Positions 22,173 to 33,659 of a stretch of DNA of 64,000 nt are shown one piece after another (positions within the stretch are counted from its first letter, which is position 1; each line of letters starts with the position of its first letter). The position numbers and the translations under genes were made by a program. The notes under the pieces are model-generated. The model had not been told where the DNA came from and ran no database searches. It saw nothing but the letters and a program-made list of their open reading frames with translations. The stretch is from Lithodes maja (Eukaryota; Arthropoda; Malacostraca; Decapoda; Lithodidae), in NCBI GenBank assembly GCA_037953745.1, contig JBAKBP010004300.1, positions 1 through 64,000 of the forward strand, in the 5' to 3' direction.

Positions 22173-23498
22173 ATGTCTAATGACTCATCATTTACGGGGG
22201 AGGATAACACGGTACAGCCTAGTGACCAGCAAGTACAGCAGATATTTAGGGAGGGGAGTGTTATAAGTGGAGAGAGGGATGCCCGGGCATTTTTGCAGAC
22301 ACCTTTGACCGAACAGCGCCTGCAGGCTATTGATTGTTACGGTCTTCGCTGTTTAGCCACGGTTTTGGGGCGGGACTGTCCTGACAGTTGGCCCAAGAAG
22401 AATTTGGTGGCATGTTTGTTGGGTGATGGCGATGGGGCGGTGGGTGGAGTGGGGTCTTGGGGGGTTCCCTCCAAGCCTCAATTCCACTCTACCCCTGAGC
22501 TGGGCCCTCAGCCAGCGAGTCTTAGCACGATGCAGCAGGAGGGTTCTCAATGGCAAGCTGGCTTACCCGTAAACACGTCTCGGTGTGGATCCCCCATTTT
22601 GTGCTCTCCCCCCCCAGGCCTGTCTCCTGAGATGTTATTTCAGCTAGAACTAGCTAAGCTTAAGTTGCAAGAGAGTCAACAGCCTAGTATAGAACGGATT
22701 AAGCTGCAGGAGACTCAGATACAACAGGCTAGTATAGAACGGATTAAGCTGCAGGTGACTCAGATACAACAGGCTAGTATAGAACGGATTAAGCTGCAGG
22801 TGACTCAGATACAACAGGCTAGTATAGAACGGATTAAGCTGCAGGTGACTCAGATACAACAGGCTAGTATAGAACGCATAGAGGTTGCTAGAATCCAAGC
22901 CAATCAGGATGCAACCAGGTACCAGGCTGAAATGGATGTCGAGAAGTCTAGAGTAGAGACCACGGGGCGTCATCTCGGTGGTGGGCACCGGGTTACAGAC
23001 TCACTTTCGCATTTAATTAAGTTAGTACCCGCATTTGATGAGACAGCAGTGACTGAGTTTTTTGCTCGTTTCGAAAAGAAGTGCCGTGAGTATGACTGGC
23101 CGGAGGTTAAATGGGCAGCATTAGTTTCATCACGTCTAGTGGGTAAGGGGTTGAAAGCCTACGATGCACTGTCACTGGACGAGAGTGTCGTGTATGGACT
23201 GGTGAAGGAGGCTGTGCTCCGGGCCTACGAACTGCAACCCGAAACTTATAGATTGAAGTTCCGTGGCGTGAATAAGAAGAGCGACGTCAGTTTTATGGAG
23301 CACGCACGGGACTTAACAGATGCATGTAATAACTGGTTTCGGTCCGAGCACGCAGAGTCGGCTGAGGAAATTAAGCAACTTTTCTATCTGGAACAGTTTT
23401 ACAAATGTACTGGAACCGATCTAACGCTGAACATTATGGAAACATGTCCCAAGACAGTAGAGGAGGCTGCCAAGATGGCAGACCTCAGATATCATTGA
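22173..23498 (+). pseudogene. Element B gag (SCAN-like capsid region, coiled-coil repeats)
   Basis: Gag forms the particle that packages element RNA. I choose the ATG at 22173 (MSNDSS) because A and C begin at the equivalent MSY; an upstream in-frame ATG at 22146 is possible. Residues about 165-245 are a helical repeat region (unit LQVTQIQQASIERIK). The capsid-like part follows: HLIKLVPAFDE, EFFARFEKKC, KWAALVSSRLVGKGL and AYELQPETYRLKFRG. The last block and the following helix resemble the vertebrate SCAN domain, which is known to derive from Gmr1-like gag. A one-base deletion near 23484 ends the frame at 23498; relatives read straight into pol. Confidence 0.85.
22666..22880 (+). repeat. 45-bp minisatellite inside gag
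   Basis: Between four and five copies of a 45-base unit encode a 15-residue repeat, predicted helical or coiled-coil. The copies are nearly identical, so they expanded recently. Confidence 0.9.
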
Positions 23499-25834
23499 TT
23501 CGTGGTTGCGGTGCCGCTCAGAGGGCTGAGTCAGGGCAGAAGGGGCGCTATACCCCACCCACCAGAGTTTTCGATAATAACAAATCCTATGACACACATA
23601 ACCACACTAAAAGCATTGCACCTAATAACACCTACAAACACAAGCCTCTCCCGTTTACTAAAGGTCAGGCCCCTTCTTCGCCCGCACAAGGGAAGAAGCC
23701 CATTGGGGATGTGAAATGTTACAAATGTCAGAAGCTAGGCCATTATTCACGTGAGTGCCCTAGTAACACTCCCGCTAAGCCGGTGTCATTGGTTTACAGT
23801 ATCGGTGTGTCTCTGAAGGCTGCAGCAACTGCCCGGGGTAGGTTGTCAGCAGCTGAGGCACACGCGGTAAAGAAGCGTACGGAAGGCTCGACACCTGTCC
23901 GGGACACTTTCTGTAGCCATCGGGGACACGGGTTTGTGAGCTGGGGGAGTGAACTACGGAGGGTTGACTTGCTGAGGGATACGGGGGCTTCGCAAACTTT
24001 GTTGAGGAACTTCACAGGGAAGCCGATAAATGCGGCCAGAGTTGTTGTGGTGCAGGGTATAAATGCTACGAGGTCATACCCACTTGTGAGGTTGGAGTTG
24101 AGAGAGGGAGAGGTGTGCAGGGAGCTGGATGTAGGGATCGTTGAGTATTTGCCAGTTGAGGGCGTCGACCTTCTTCTCGGCAACGACTTTGCGGTGCCCA
24201 CTTCCGGGACTCCACCCTTAGTCGTTGCCGAGAGGGCGGCCGACGTGGATGGTGAGAATCGGGAATGGGTTGGGAGGTGCCAACAGGATGAGATGGCCTG
24301 TGTGGTAACCCGATCTCGCTCTGCGGCTCCTGCACAGCCTAGCACTCAACCTCGGGGACAGTGGAGGAAGGATCAGGAGAAGGTTGCTAAGGGCAGGAAA
24401 AGGGACATTGATTCTACTGCACTTCTCGGTGATTCGGTACTTGGACCTATAATAAACACGGGAGTTGACTCTGGCCCAGATATGGTGTGTAACAAGGCAG
24501 AGTTGGGTAAGACTTCGCGTGAGGCAAGAGCTGTAGCGAGAGCCACTAAGGCAGTAGAGCCTACTAGCCGGGGTAATGTCTTATTACAAAACCATCTTGA
24601 TGCATTGACGCCCGGGGACATTAGTGAGCAGCAGCTGCAAGACGCTAGCCTAGCTCGTTATAGCAATGGTGCCATAGAGTTGGAGGAAGATGGGGATGCG
24701 AAGCCGGGAGATTTCTTTAGGCTCAACAGGATATTGTACCGCAGATTTCTAGACCCCAAATCGAAGTGGGAGGGCGGTGCGAGGGTAGTAGACCAGGTGG
24801 TTGTTCCAAATAAGTATAGAGAGTCCTTATTGTGTCTGGCGCATGATGTGCCGGTGGCGGGTCATTTGGGGGTAACAAAAACATTGGCGGCATTGGGCAG
24901 GTTTTTCTGGTGGCCTGGGGTCAAGGCTGATGTCTGTGCATGGGTGGCTGGGTGTGCGACCTGCCAGACAACGGGGAAGCCTAACCAGACAATCCCGAAG
25001 GCACCTTTGTTTCCCATACCTGTCACCGGGCCTCCGTTCAGCAAAGTTGTAGTAGATTTGGTTGGCCCTTTCCAGCCTACTAGTAGTGGCAATAAATTCC
25101 TGTTGACAATCATGGATGTGGCTACGAGATACCCGGACGCATACCCCATGAGAAACGGCTCGGCAAAGGCAGTTGTTAAAAACTTATTATTGTTCTGTTC
25201 CCGTTATGGATTTCCACGTGAGGTGCAGTCAGACCAGGGGAGCAATTTTATATCCAAATTGTTCAAGCAAACCCTTCAGTTGCACGGTATATGTTCTGTA
25301 GTGTCGTCAGCCTGCCATCCCGAGAGTCAGGGAGTCTTGGAGCGGTGGCACTCGACCCTGAAGAGTATGCTACGCTGTTACTGTGCAGAACATGACACTG
25401 ATTGGGATTTGGGTCTGCCGTATGTTCTGTTCGCTGCACGTGAGGTCCCAGGAGAGAGCCTGGGGTTCAGTCCAAATCAACTAGTCTTTGGCCATAATGT
25501 GAGAGGACCTTTAAGTATGGTGAAAGAGATCTGGGAGGGCGAAGAGAAGCCGGGGTCTGTACTTAAATATGTCCTTGAGAGCCGGGAGAGACTTATAGGT
25601 TGCATGGCAGCGGCAGGTAATAACTTGGTTAATGCACAGGCGGTCATGAAGCACCAGTATGACGCCAAGGTGAAGCTTCGGGAGTTTTCGGTGGGTCAGG
25701 AGGTAATGTTGCTTTTACCTTTGCCTGGACACCCCCTTTCTGCCAAGTTCATTGGGCCGTATGTGGTGGCTAAGAAACTGTCCGACCTTGATTATCTCGT
25801 TGCAACACCTGACCGTAGGAAAAAACATCAGTAA
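23487..25834 (+). pseudogene. Element B pol, first half: zinc knuckle, protease, integrase
   Basis: This frame follows gag after the one-base deletion. The zinc knuckle CYKCQKLGHYSREC (23719-23760) binds RNA. The protease has LLRDTGASQTLL near 23970 and the flap-side LLLGNDFAVP near 24175. Integrase has the His-His-Cys-Cys domain (AHDVPVAGHLG, CATC), the catalytic Asp in VVVDLVGPF, the second Asp in QSDQGSNF and the Glu in HPESQGVLERWH. A GPY/F-type module (FIGPYVVAKKLSDLDYLV) follows, with no chromodomain. The frame ends at a nonsense TAA at 25832-25834 where element A reads through. Integrase thus sits upstream of RT. Confidence 0.9.
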
Positions 25835-27417
25835 TGTCATGTTAACCTCATGAAAGAGTATGTGAGACGCCCCTCAGAGCCTCTCACTGTCCCTGTGCTG
25901 GCCTGCAGCGGCCAGGGTGGAGAAGGAGGTGGGGACAGTCATGCTGCTGAGGAGGATAGCTGGGACTGTGTCATTTCCGCGGAACAGTGGGCGGGGAATA
26001 CTGAACAAGAGGCTAGGCAAGCTGTAAGTCACCTGCCTGAGCACCAGGGTGCTGCTGTCCTAGGCCTGTTCAGGTCATACCCCTCTGTTTTCGCCGAACA
26101 CCCAGGTCTCACTACTCAGGTAACGCACGACGTGGACGTCGGTGATAATGTGCCCTTCAAGTCAGTGCCCTACCGTGTGCCCCCGGTAAAGTTGCTAGCT
26201 TTACGGGAGGAGTTAAAGTACATGGTTGAGAGAGGGATGATCACTGAAGGTTATGTGAAGTGGACATCACCCGTCACGTTGCAGCCAAAACCTGACGGCA
26301 AGGTGCGGTTCTGCATAGATTTTCGTAGGCTAAATGACTTGACCACTACCAACCCTTACCCTTTGCCTCGAGTTAACGACAGCGTGGACAAGATAGGGAA
26401 TGCAAAGTACCTTACTAAAATTGATCTTGTAAAAGGCTACTGGCAAGTACCCCTGTCGGACCGAGCTAAGCAAGTTTGTGGTTTTGTGGTAGATGGCAAG
26501 ACTTACCAATGTAACGTAATGCCTTGTGGGCTTAAGAACGCACCTGCCACGTTTCAGAACCTGATGAACGATATTTGTGACGAAATCCCTAACTGCACGG
26601 TCTACCTTGATGACGTGATAGTATATGATGACGATTTTGAAAATCACCTAAGGTGCTTAGAGACCCTGTTTGGGAAGTTGCACGATGCTGGGCTGGTGGT
26701 GAACCTGAGGAAGTGCGAGTTTGTAAAGGCTACTGTGCAGTATCTTGGCTTTGTGGTCGGGTTAGGCCAGGTGTGCCCCCCCCTGAGCAAGATACAGGCT
26801 ATCAATATGTTTCCCAGGCCCACCACTAAGCGCCAGGTCATGCGGTTCCTAGGTATGATAGGCTATTATAGGCGCTTCATCCGGGGATACTCTACTGTCT
26901 TAGCACCGTTAACTGATCTACTGTCGAAGTCAGTGAAGTTCTGTTGGGCTGCGGAGTGTCAGTGGGCTTTCGACCTAGTCAAGCACCTGCTGTGTACACA
27001 TCCGATTTTGAGGGCCCCAGACTTCTCCAGGAGTTTTCAGCTGGCGACTGATGCCAGCGGTGTGGGTGCCGGGGCAGTGTTACTGCAGACTGATTCCGAG
27101 GGCTTGGAACACCCAGTGAGCTTCTTTTCTCGCAAGTTTAATTCGGCACAAAGGAATTACTCGACTATAGAGAAGGAGCTTCTGGCTATCGTTTTGTCGC
27201 TCAAACATTTCGAAGTATATGTTCCAGCCTACGGCCCGGTAGTGACGATTTATATGGACCATCATCCCTTGAAATTCCTAAATCAGTTTCACAATCGGAA
27301 TATGCGGTTGACCAGGTGGTCCTAATGCTCCAAGAGTATAATCTCAACATTCAGCATATTGCCGGGAGTGAGAACGTGATAGCAGATTGTCTATCAAGGG
27401 TTGATGATCCAAGATAG
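25835..27417 (+). pseudogene. Element B pol, second half: reverse transcriptase and RNase H
   Basis: Continues in the same frame after the nonsense codon. The linker contains ISAEQWAG and FAEHPGLTTQ. RT shows FCIDFRRLNDLT, KIDLVKGYWQVPL, MPCGLKNAPATFQNL and the active site VYLDDVIVYDDD near 26610. RNase H shows LATDASGVGAGAVLL near 27045, the Glu in IEKELLAIVLSLKHFE and DHHPLKFLNQFHNRN. A one-base deletion near 27322 shifts the last 30 codons (ENVIADCLSRVDD), which end at TAG 27415-27417. No integrase follows, only a 3' UTR. Confidence 0.9.
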
Positions 27418-27704
27418 TCGTGCACGGTGTGTGGGTTGAGCAGGAGTAAAATTAGGCTATCATAACGCCGTCCAAAAAGATTATAAAACAATAAAATAAA
27501 CGAGAAAACTCTTTCTTTTTTTAAGTTTTGTAAGTCTTTATTGTTGTAGCATGATGCATGCGATATTGTGTTTTATGTATAATTCACACTTCAGTTGTTG
27601 TGCACCTTTTGCAATTAGTGGCAGCTATGGGTAGCAGGTCGGTTGGTTGCCTGTCAGATTTTGATAATGCTTCTAAGGTCGATTATCTAAAATCGTGGGG
27701 GGGC
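27418..27704 (+). other. Element B 3' untranslated region and polypurine tract
   Basis: Non-coding. A block at 27445-27530 with AAAATTAGGCTA, an A-rich stretch and AAAACTCTTTCTTTTT is shared with element A at 44654-44740. The region ends in a G-run (27697-27703) directly before the 3' LTR, the second-strand primer site. Confidence 0.7.
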
Positions 27705-29511
27705 TGTGACGCACCCAGTGCTTTGCAACGCAACCTGATTGTACTCCTTGGTACTCGACTGTACCGCCCGTGATCTGGCTACCGTCAGCCGCAATGTATA
27801 TTGAGTGTGACAACTTATAACTATGTTCTTTGTATCTCTGCAAAGGTCTCGTCATGTGCTAACCAGTGGTGGGTTTTGTTTTAAGCCATGTCGAGACCTT
27901 CCATTTAATATGTAGTATCAATAGAGAAGTTGATAGATAAGACAATGGGAGTTCAGAGAGAGAGAGTGAGTTAGGCTTCAGAGCAAGAGGGTAGCAACGC
28001 GCCACGCTGCCGGGGGAGTGGTTGCCAGACGTATGGACTGGTTGGCAGCCTTGCGCTTATAGCTAGGCGCGACAGGGTTGGTAGTCCATTGTTGCCTGCC
28101 TACGCTGCTTGGGCTGGGCCCATGTTGTCGTACAGCACATTGCCTGGAGGCTGGCTGCGTGTTCCATGACCAGGTTGCTTAGAACCTTTGAGATTCTAAC
28201 ATCCCTTGCCCTCTCTCCCAACTTCTCATGGTTGCACTCTTTCTCTCTGACGACATTACTCTCATTTCATTCTTCTCTCTATTTAAATGCATAACTTTCC
28301 CTTGAGGTCCTAAAGGAGTTTCAGCACTCACCTCTCGTATTACTCTTAGGACAAGCATATATTTACATGTATTAGATTTAAGGGGTTAATGTGAACAGCG
28401 ATCTTCTTGATGAGGATAGTTGGTGAACGTTCTACATGTTCACGAGTATATGCCCCGCTCCTCATCCCATTTGTGACTAGACTGGTGCCATGTGTAAGAG
28501 CCCGACCATGCCCAGGAGTTGTCTGTAGAGGGACGAGGACTTAGCCTTGATTTGCATACCGAGCCAGGAGCGAGTGTAGCACCCGAGACTACAGCTCGCT
28601 CGTAGTGCCGGTATAGTAGAGTAACATAATTTATCTGTCCTTGTGTTCTCTACAGTCTTTTCCTGGGTTCTCGCTTTCGGTGCTGGGACTCGTTGTTCCT
28701 GTGACTTGGCCTGCTAGCTAGAACACATGGGGATGATGAGTGGGATATATCTTTATTTTACTATGCATTGCAGCTCTCTTTAAGTATATGTCTATAACCC
28801 TTTACAATACACATTACTCACACACAAGACAACACTATTAATACTTTCATGTATCAATTAACTGCACTGTCGTTTTGCTGCTGTGTCCGGAGTTCTGTTG
28901 CGTAGGGTGCATACGGACTCGGAGGGGAGACAGAGTGAGAGAAGCGAAGTAGCCTATGCGGTAGTAGGCTACCGGCGCAGTACTGTTGCCTGCAACCTTT
29001 TAGTTATTCCAAGTATAGATTCATTATTATAATAAGTGACTACTATTTATGTTCCTCCCATGTGTATTATTAGGTATCTACTGGATCATGAACATCTTGT
29101 ATGCTACATGCTAGTGCATGTTAGTAGGGGACAGTTAGTGTAGTGCACGCGCTTTCAAGTAGGCGTGTACATTTGTCATTTAGCATTTCACTGTCATACC
29201 TTTAGCCTGCTTCTATTCTACATTATTAGAGGCTTAATATTAACGTAGTTTCTTGAGTATTGCATTTCTTTAGTAATAACGTAACCTATAAATGTCTGAG
29301 GGAGTTTAGCCTCATAGCCTACCCCTGTTGTACACTTTCGCCGAGTTAAGGTACCTCGTTACCGTAGACGATAACTCTGTAGGGCGTTGGTGCTTTTGTT
29401 GTCTGGAGCATATAGTATTTGGGACTGGAATCGAGCGTGTCGTTGTCACTTAAGCCATTTCTGTCCTACGATCAAGAATCCCGAATATGTATTGCCGATC
29501 CAGCCGTAACA
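27705..29511 (+). repeat. Element B 3' LTR
   Basis: About 99% identical by eye to the 5' LTR; starts TGTGACGCACCCAG, ends CCGTAACA, and is followed by the ATGT duplication. Confidence 0.9.
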
Positions 29512-29515
29512 ATGT

Positions 29516-30150
29516 ATTGCCACTAGGTTCATATGTATATCCATTTGGCCCGATCACCCGCACATTACACGTAGATTTTGTGAACACCCCTGACAGATCT
29601 GATGCTAAGTTAATAGGATTATCAGGGTGCCTAAATCGTGTATAAATGTTCACAGAGAGTGTTATCTATCGTGTCTCTTAGTTAGACTCATTTTTATTTA
29701 TGTTTCCTGGCTTCACAACCAGTTTATACATTTAACTTGAATTCATAGTAATTCTATTTTGCCCACATCGCGTTAATATTTCAATGTCGAGGGCTCCGTC
29801 TTTTCGACAAGACTAATATTTATTTACTCAGTTCCCTGAACTACTATTATTAAATCTAACGGTATACTTTAGTTGAGAATTAAAACCTCTCTTTATTTAT
29901 AACTCATTCGTTATTTGCTATTCAGCTGATATTCTTATTTTATATATTCTACTTCACTGAGACGATGTGAACTCAGTATTATTGACCTCACCCCGAGTCA
30001 CGTTCTACCTTGCGTTAACCTTGACCTCGGGATATCAGCTATTCCTTGAGACTAACCGCTCTGTTAGCATTTATGCTATATTTATGTATTCATCATATGT
30101 TTATTCAATCGTGAATTATCAATCATTATTATAAACTGATTTGTATATCT
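29516..30150. other. Unassigned AT-rich sequence between element B and the BEL element
   Basis: It continues the sequence left of element B (20085) and is itself cut by the BEL 5' LTR. No coding frame or recognisable repeat end was found. Confidence 0.4.
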
Positions 30151-30936
30151 TCTATCGTGTAAATACGATAGTGTACGACATTTTTTGTGCTACTGTACGT
30201 CTCTGTGACGTCACGGTCGTTCCCGCTGCAGGGCGTAGGACGATTAGATCGTATATTATAAGATTGTAAGTAAGTTAAGATTATAAAAGGCCTAATATGC
30301 TATTAAGCAATATTGACATGGTCTTATGTAGTATATATGAATTTATCGTATATATTAATATAATTTATCGTATTGAGCAACATAGAATCGGTACGATAAT
30401 TTGGGCCCTGGCGTATGCCACGGCAGCAAGGCGGAGGGGCTGGAAGCAGCAGAGCCTCCACGTACACCAACCAGTTAACATCTAATTTCCGCCTTCAGTT
30501 GATCAAGCTTTTGTGCCTCTAATCACAATAAACTGACAGCAATACATACATCTACACCATCACAACGCTCTCATCGGCGCCATGACTGACGGCAGATAAG
30601 CATAGTATTCATGTCCATTCCCATATAGTAATTTGATTCTTTCTTTCACTTGACTCGAGCCTCAGGGCCGGCGTCTCGCTTCCCCATTGTCCGCCATATT
30701 GGGTAAAGGTTCTCCATTGTCTTGTTGCCACGTGAAACTATTGGTGAGTTAATTCCTGGATAATATTAACCCTTATAACCTTACTTTATATATAATTTAT
30801 TATGTGAGACCTTTGGATATAAATTAGCTTGTTTCAGATTGAATTCAATTTATATATGGAGTAATTTAATTTAGATTGATTTTGTTTGAATTATTATAGC
30901 TTAGAAATATTTAACTTCCATTGATTGTATACCACA
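30151..30936 (+). repeat. BEL/Pao 5' LTR
   Basis: The start is aligned with the 3' LTR start at 36670 (one mismatch in the first 10 bases). The end is placed at ACCACA, just before the primer-site-like sequence. It contains the unoccupied sites of both 3' LTR insertions: TTAA at 30303-30306 and ATAT at 30352-30355. The 786-bp length depends on that end choice, as the 3' LTR is truncated. Confidence 0.65.
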
Positions 30937-30955
30937 TTGGTGCCCAGACCCAGGA
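30937..30955 (+). promoter_or_regulatory. BEL/Pao primer-binding-site region
   Basis: TTGGTGCCCAGACCCAGG directly follows the inferred LTR end and resembles the TTGGTGCC...ACCC..GGA leader of many BEL elements. This supports the long-LTR interpretation. Confidence 0.5.
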
Positions 30956-31336
30956 ATTAGCTACCAGTAAGAGAATTTGTATGGCAATGAGCAAGGGGAC
31001 ATACAACAGGATGCAGGAACAACTCTATGATAAACTGGTAAGGCTAACCAAGCGATGGTTAGAGCCGGAATGCAGGGTCACGTCGTTGCGCCTGCATCCC
31101 ACCCATCATCTTCCCCCAATAATTTTCTTTTTCATTTCAGACTTCCTGTGACACATAACCTGACCTAAAAAAAAATGTGTGTTCAATATGACCCTTTAGT
31201 GTGGGTATTGCTATTTTGTGTGCTATTTTTTTTCCATAGCATAGAAGTCTCCCGGTCGGCGTCTCTTAACTAGACTACTATTTTGCCGTTGCATCTATAA
31301 CATTTTAGGTAAATAGCCTACAGGCTTACATGCAAA

Positions 31337-32560
31337 TTGAGTAAACAGGAAGAGACACCGTCTAGTGGGGTGCTGAGCAAAGCCCCTAAAAATCAGAGGG
31401 CAGGACTTCGGGGAGTATTAAATAGGTTAATTATTGATGTCAACACTTTAATCACTACTGCTGAAATCGAGGAATTAGAGGCTAGGTTAGACAATGTCCA
31501 GGCTACCCACAGTCGTATTGTTACTCTAAGTGAGGTGATTGTGGCAGGCATGACAGAGGAGGAAGAGATAATTGCAGAGTGTGATAATCGTGCCCTCTAT
31601 GATGAACCTGTCTTTAAAGCGAAGCACCTATGACAGCGCGCTGTCACAAATAAGAAGGGAGGCGAAATCGAAGCCCATAGAAGGGTTGCCCCGAAACACA
31701 CTGTGCACCTCCCAAAGCTCAATCTTCCTACATTTGGGGGTAAATTGACTGAGTGGTTAGCTTTTTGGGATGTATTTCGGTCTACAGTACATGAATCCTC
31801 TTTGGATAATGACCGTAAGTTTCACTACCTGAAAGGACAAATGGAAGGAGAGGCCTTACATTTGATAGAGGGTTTTGCAGTAGTAGGTGATAGTTATCTT
31901 GAGGCAATACAATTATTAAAGTCCACATACGGGGATCAAAAGCAGTTGAAGATGGCCCATGTCGTCGCCTTGTTAAAGCTCGCAGAACCACAGTATAAGG
32001 TTGAGGAGTTAGCAAATTATAGGGCAGATATGGAGTGCCATACTCGATCGCTAGACACCCTAGGGCTCACCACACAGGAAATGATAGTCATTATCTTACA
32101 TCAGAAGCTTCCTTTGGCAATACTTGACAAGGTTAGATCGTTTGATCTGGGGGAGTTCAAAACTCAGTTCAGTAAAGAAATTAGTAATCTACAGTTGAAC
32201 AATGGGAGAATGTATGTGTCGGGAGGGAGTGGGAATGTGGAGATGAGGGGAACTGTAAGCATGACGGTGGGGACTAAAGGAAAGAAAGAGGGTACATATA
32301 AGAAACCTGCTCAGATTCTATGTAAGCTATGTAACAATAACAAACATAAATGGAGTTTCTGTGTAAAATACCCAACAAATGAGACAAAACTAGCACAGGA
32401 AAAGAGGTTGAAGCTATGTGTAGGTTGTCTAAGTAAGGAACATGGTAAACAGGGACAATGTACTGCTACATACTTAAGGCCCTGTCACCACTGGAAAGGA
32501 CATCACTTTGACAAGTTGTGTCCTACAGCACACAAAGTCAAAGATGTCAAACCAGAGGGT
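31337..32560 (+). pseudogene. BEL/Pao gag
   Basis: Particle protein of the BEL element. The N-terminal part (31337-31633) is helical, with RLIIDVNTLITTAEIEELEA, and no convincing ATG precedes it. An in-frame TGA at 31631-31633 interrupts the frame. After it come the hallmark block LPKLNLPTFGGKLTEWLAFW and KFHYLKGQMEGEALHLIEGF, typical of the DUF1759 BEL capsid. A Cys/His-rich nucleocapsid follows: LCKLCNNNKHKWSFC, LCVGCLSKEH and LRPCHHWKGHHFDKLCP. The knuckle pattern is intact. Confidence 0.85.
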
Positions 32561-33659
32561 ACTACAACTTTGACACTAGGTAGCACGAAAGACACTACTA
32601 TATTGCCCACAATACAGATTCCCATGGAAGGTAATGACAGTAACAAGGTTTGTCGGGTACTTCTTGATCAAGGGTCTCAACGATCCTTTATAAAAAGGTC
32701 CGTATTAATGGGACTTAAGCACCGAATCATAGGGGCTGAGACTCTTCCATTGCAGGACTTCACAGGGGTTACTGACGAACAAGTCTACGAGATAGCGGAG
32801 ATTTCATATTTCTACCGTAAAAACAGGTACTTTATGACATGTATCGTAGTAGACACCCTACCAGAATATGTATCTGTAGGAGTGAAGAAGGTGGAACACG
32901 CATTACGTAGCAAAGGGGTTAACTTGTCAGATCCCATGGGAGATCAGAATGAGGTGCATGTTCTACTTGGTGTGGATCATTATTATGATGTATTATACCC
33001 TGGATTTAAAAGAATGTGGTGTAATTTTAATCCCCACTAAATTTGGTTATTACATGAGAGGAAAGGTGCATACTACACAGTCAAATGTCCTGGTCGACAC
33101 GGTCTCGATAATAAGAGTGAATGTAACCGCGGCAGAAGAGTTGGGAAGGGAGGATTCCCAACCTAGTGACCCAAAAATGACTGCCGAGTTCGACCTGTTG
33201 CGACTGTGGAGATTGGATCACAAAGGCATTAATCCTATGGAGACCGATTATGACTCGGAAATTGCGCTGAAGAAATTTGAAGAGTCTGTGAGCTACTGTG
33301 CCTCAGACAAGCAATACAAGGTTAGTTTACCCTGGAAGAACAGTGAGATGAGCCTGCCAACCAACTATGGATTGGCATTAGGTCGCTTGTGCGCATTACA
33401 GCGTAAATTAACAAATGAACCGAGCACGCGCCAGGCGTATGATGATGTATTTCGGAGTTATGAAGATAGGGGCTTCATTAAAAGAGTCGATGTAAAAGAA
33501 CCGATTAGGAAGGGAAGGGTTCACTATCTGGCCCATCATGGGGTGAGGAAAGACAGCGTCACCACACCAATACGGGTGGTGTATGACTCCTCTGCCCACC
33601 AAGGTCAACAACCCTATCTAAATGACTGCCATACTACCTATGGTAGACTAATAGAATAG
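32561..33659 (+). pseudogene. BEL/Pao protease and start of reverse transcriptase
   Basis: The DUF1758-type aspartic protease has RVLLDQGSQRSFI near 32665; Asp-Gln-Gly replaces the more usual Asp-Thr/Ser-Gly, as is common in BEL. After a frameshift near 33010 the frame continues with FDLLRLWRLDHKGI, then the RT entry blocks LGRLCALQRKL, KGRVHYLAHHGV and IRVVYDSSAHQGQQPYLND. It ends in a stop at 33657-33659. Element A and others separate it from the distal LTR. Confidence 0.8.

Larger units (their letters stand above)
20090..29511 (+). mobile_element. Element B: near-complete Gmr1-like Ty3/gypsy retrotransposon
   Basis: A 9.4-kb element with LTRs of 1,814 and 1,807 bp, TG...CA ends and a 4-bp duplication ATGT (20086-20089 and 29512-29515). 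Its coding order is gag, zinc knuckle, protease, integrase, RT, RNase H. In ordinary Ty3/gypsy elements integrase is last; integrase before RT defines the Gmr1-like group. The two LTRs differ at about 20 positions by eye (about 1%), so the insertion is fairly young. Three point lesions break the single gag-pol frame. Confidence 0.9.

Noticed and set aside
22353..22988. Minus-strand frames opposite gag, one with a repeated SLLYLSHLQLNPFYT unit
   Set aside because: The repeat is the reverse reading of the 45-bp gag minisatellite.
30151..30530. BEL LTR of only about 380 bp ending at AATCACAATA
   Set aside because: The primer-site-like sequence lies at 30937, so the longer LTR with a truncated 3' copy fits better; the short alternative is not fully excluded.
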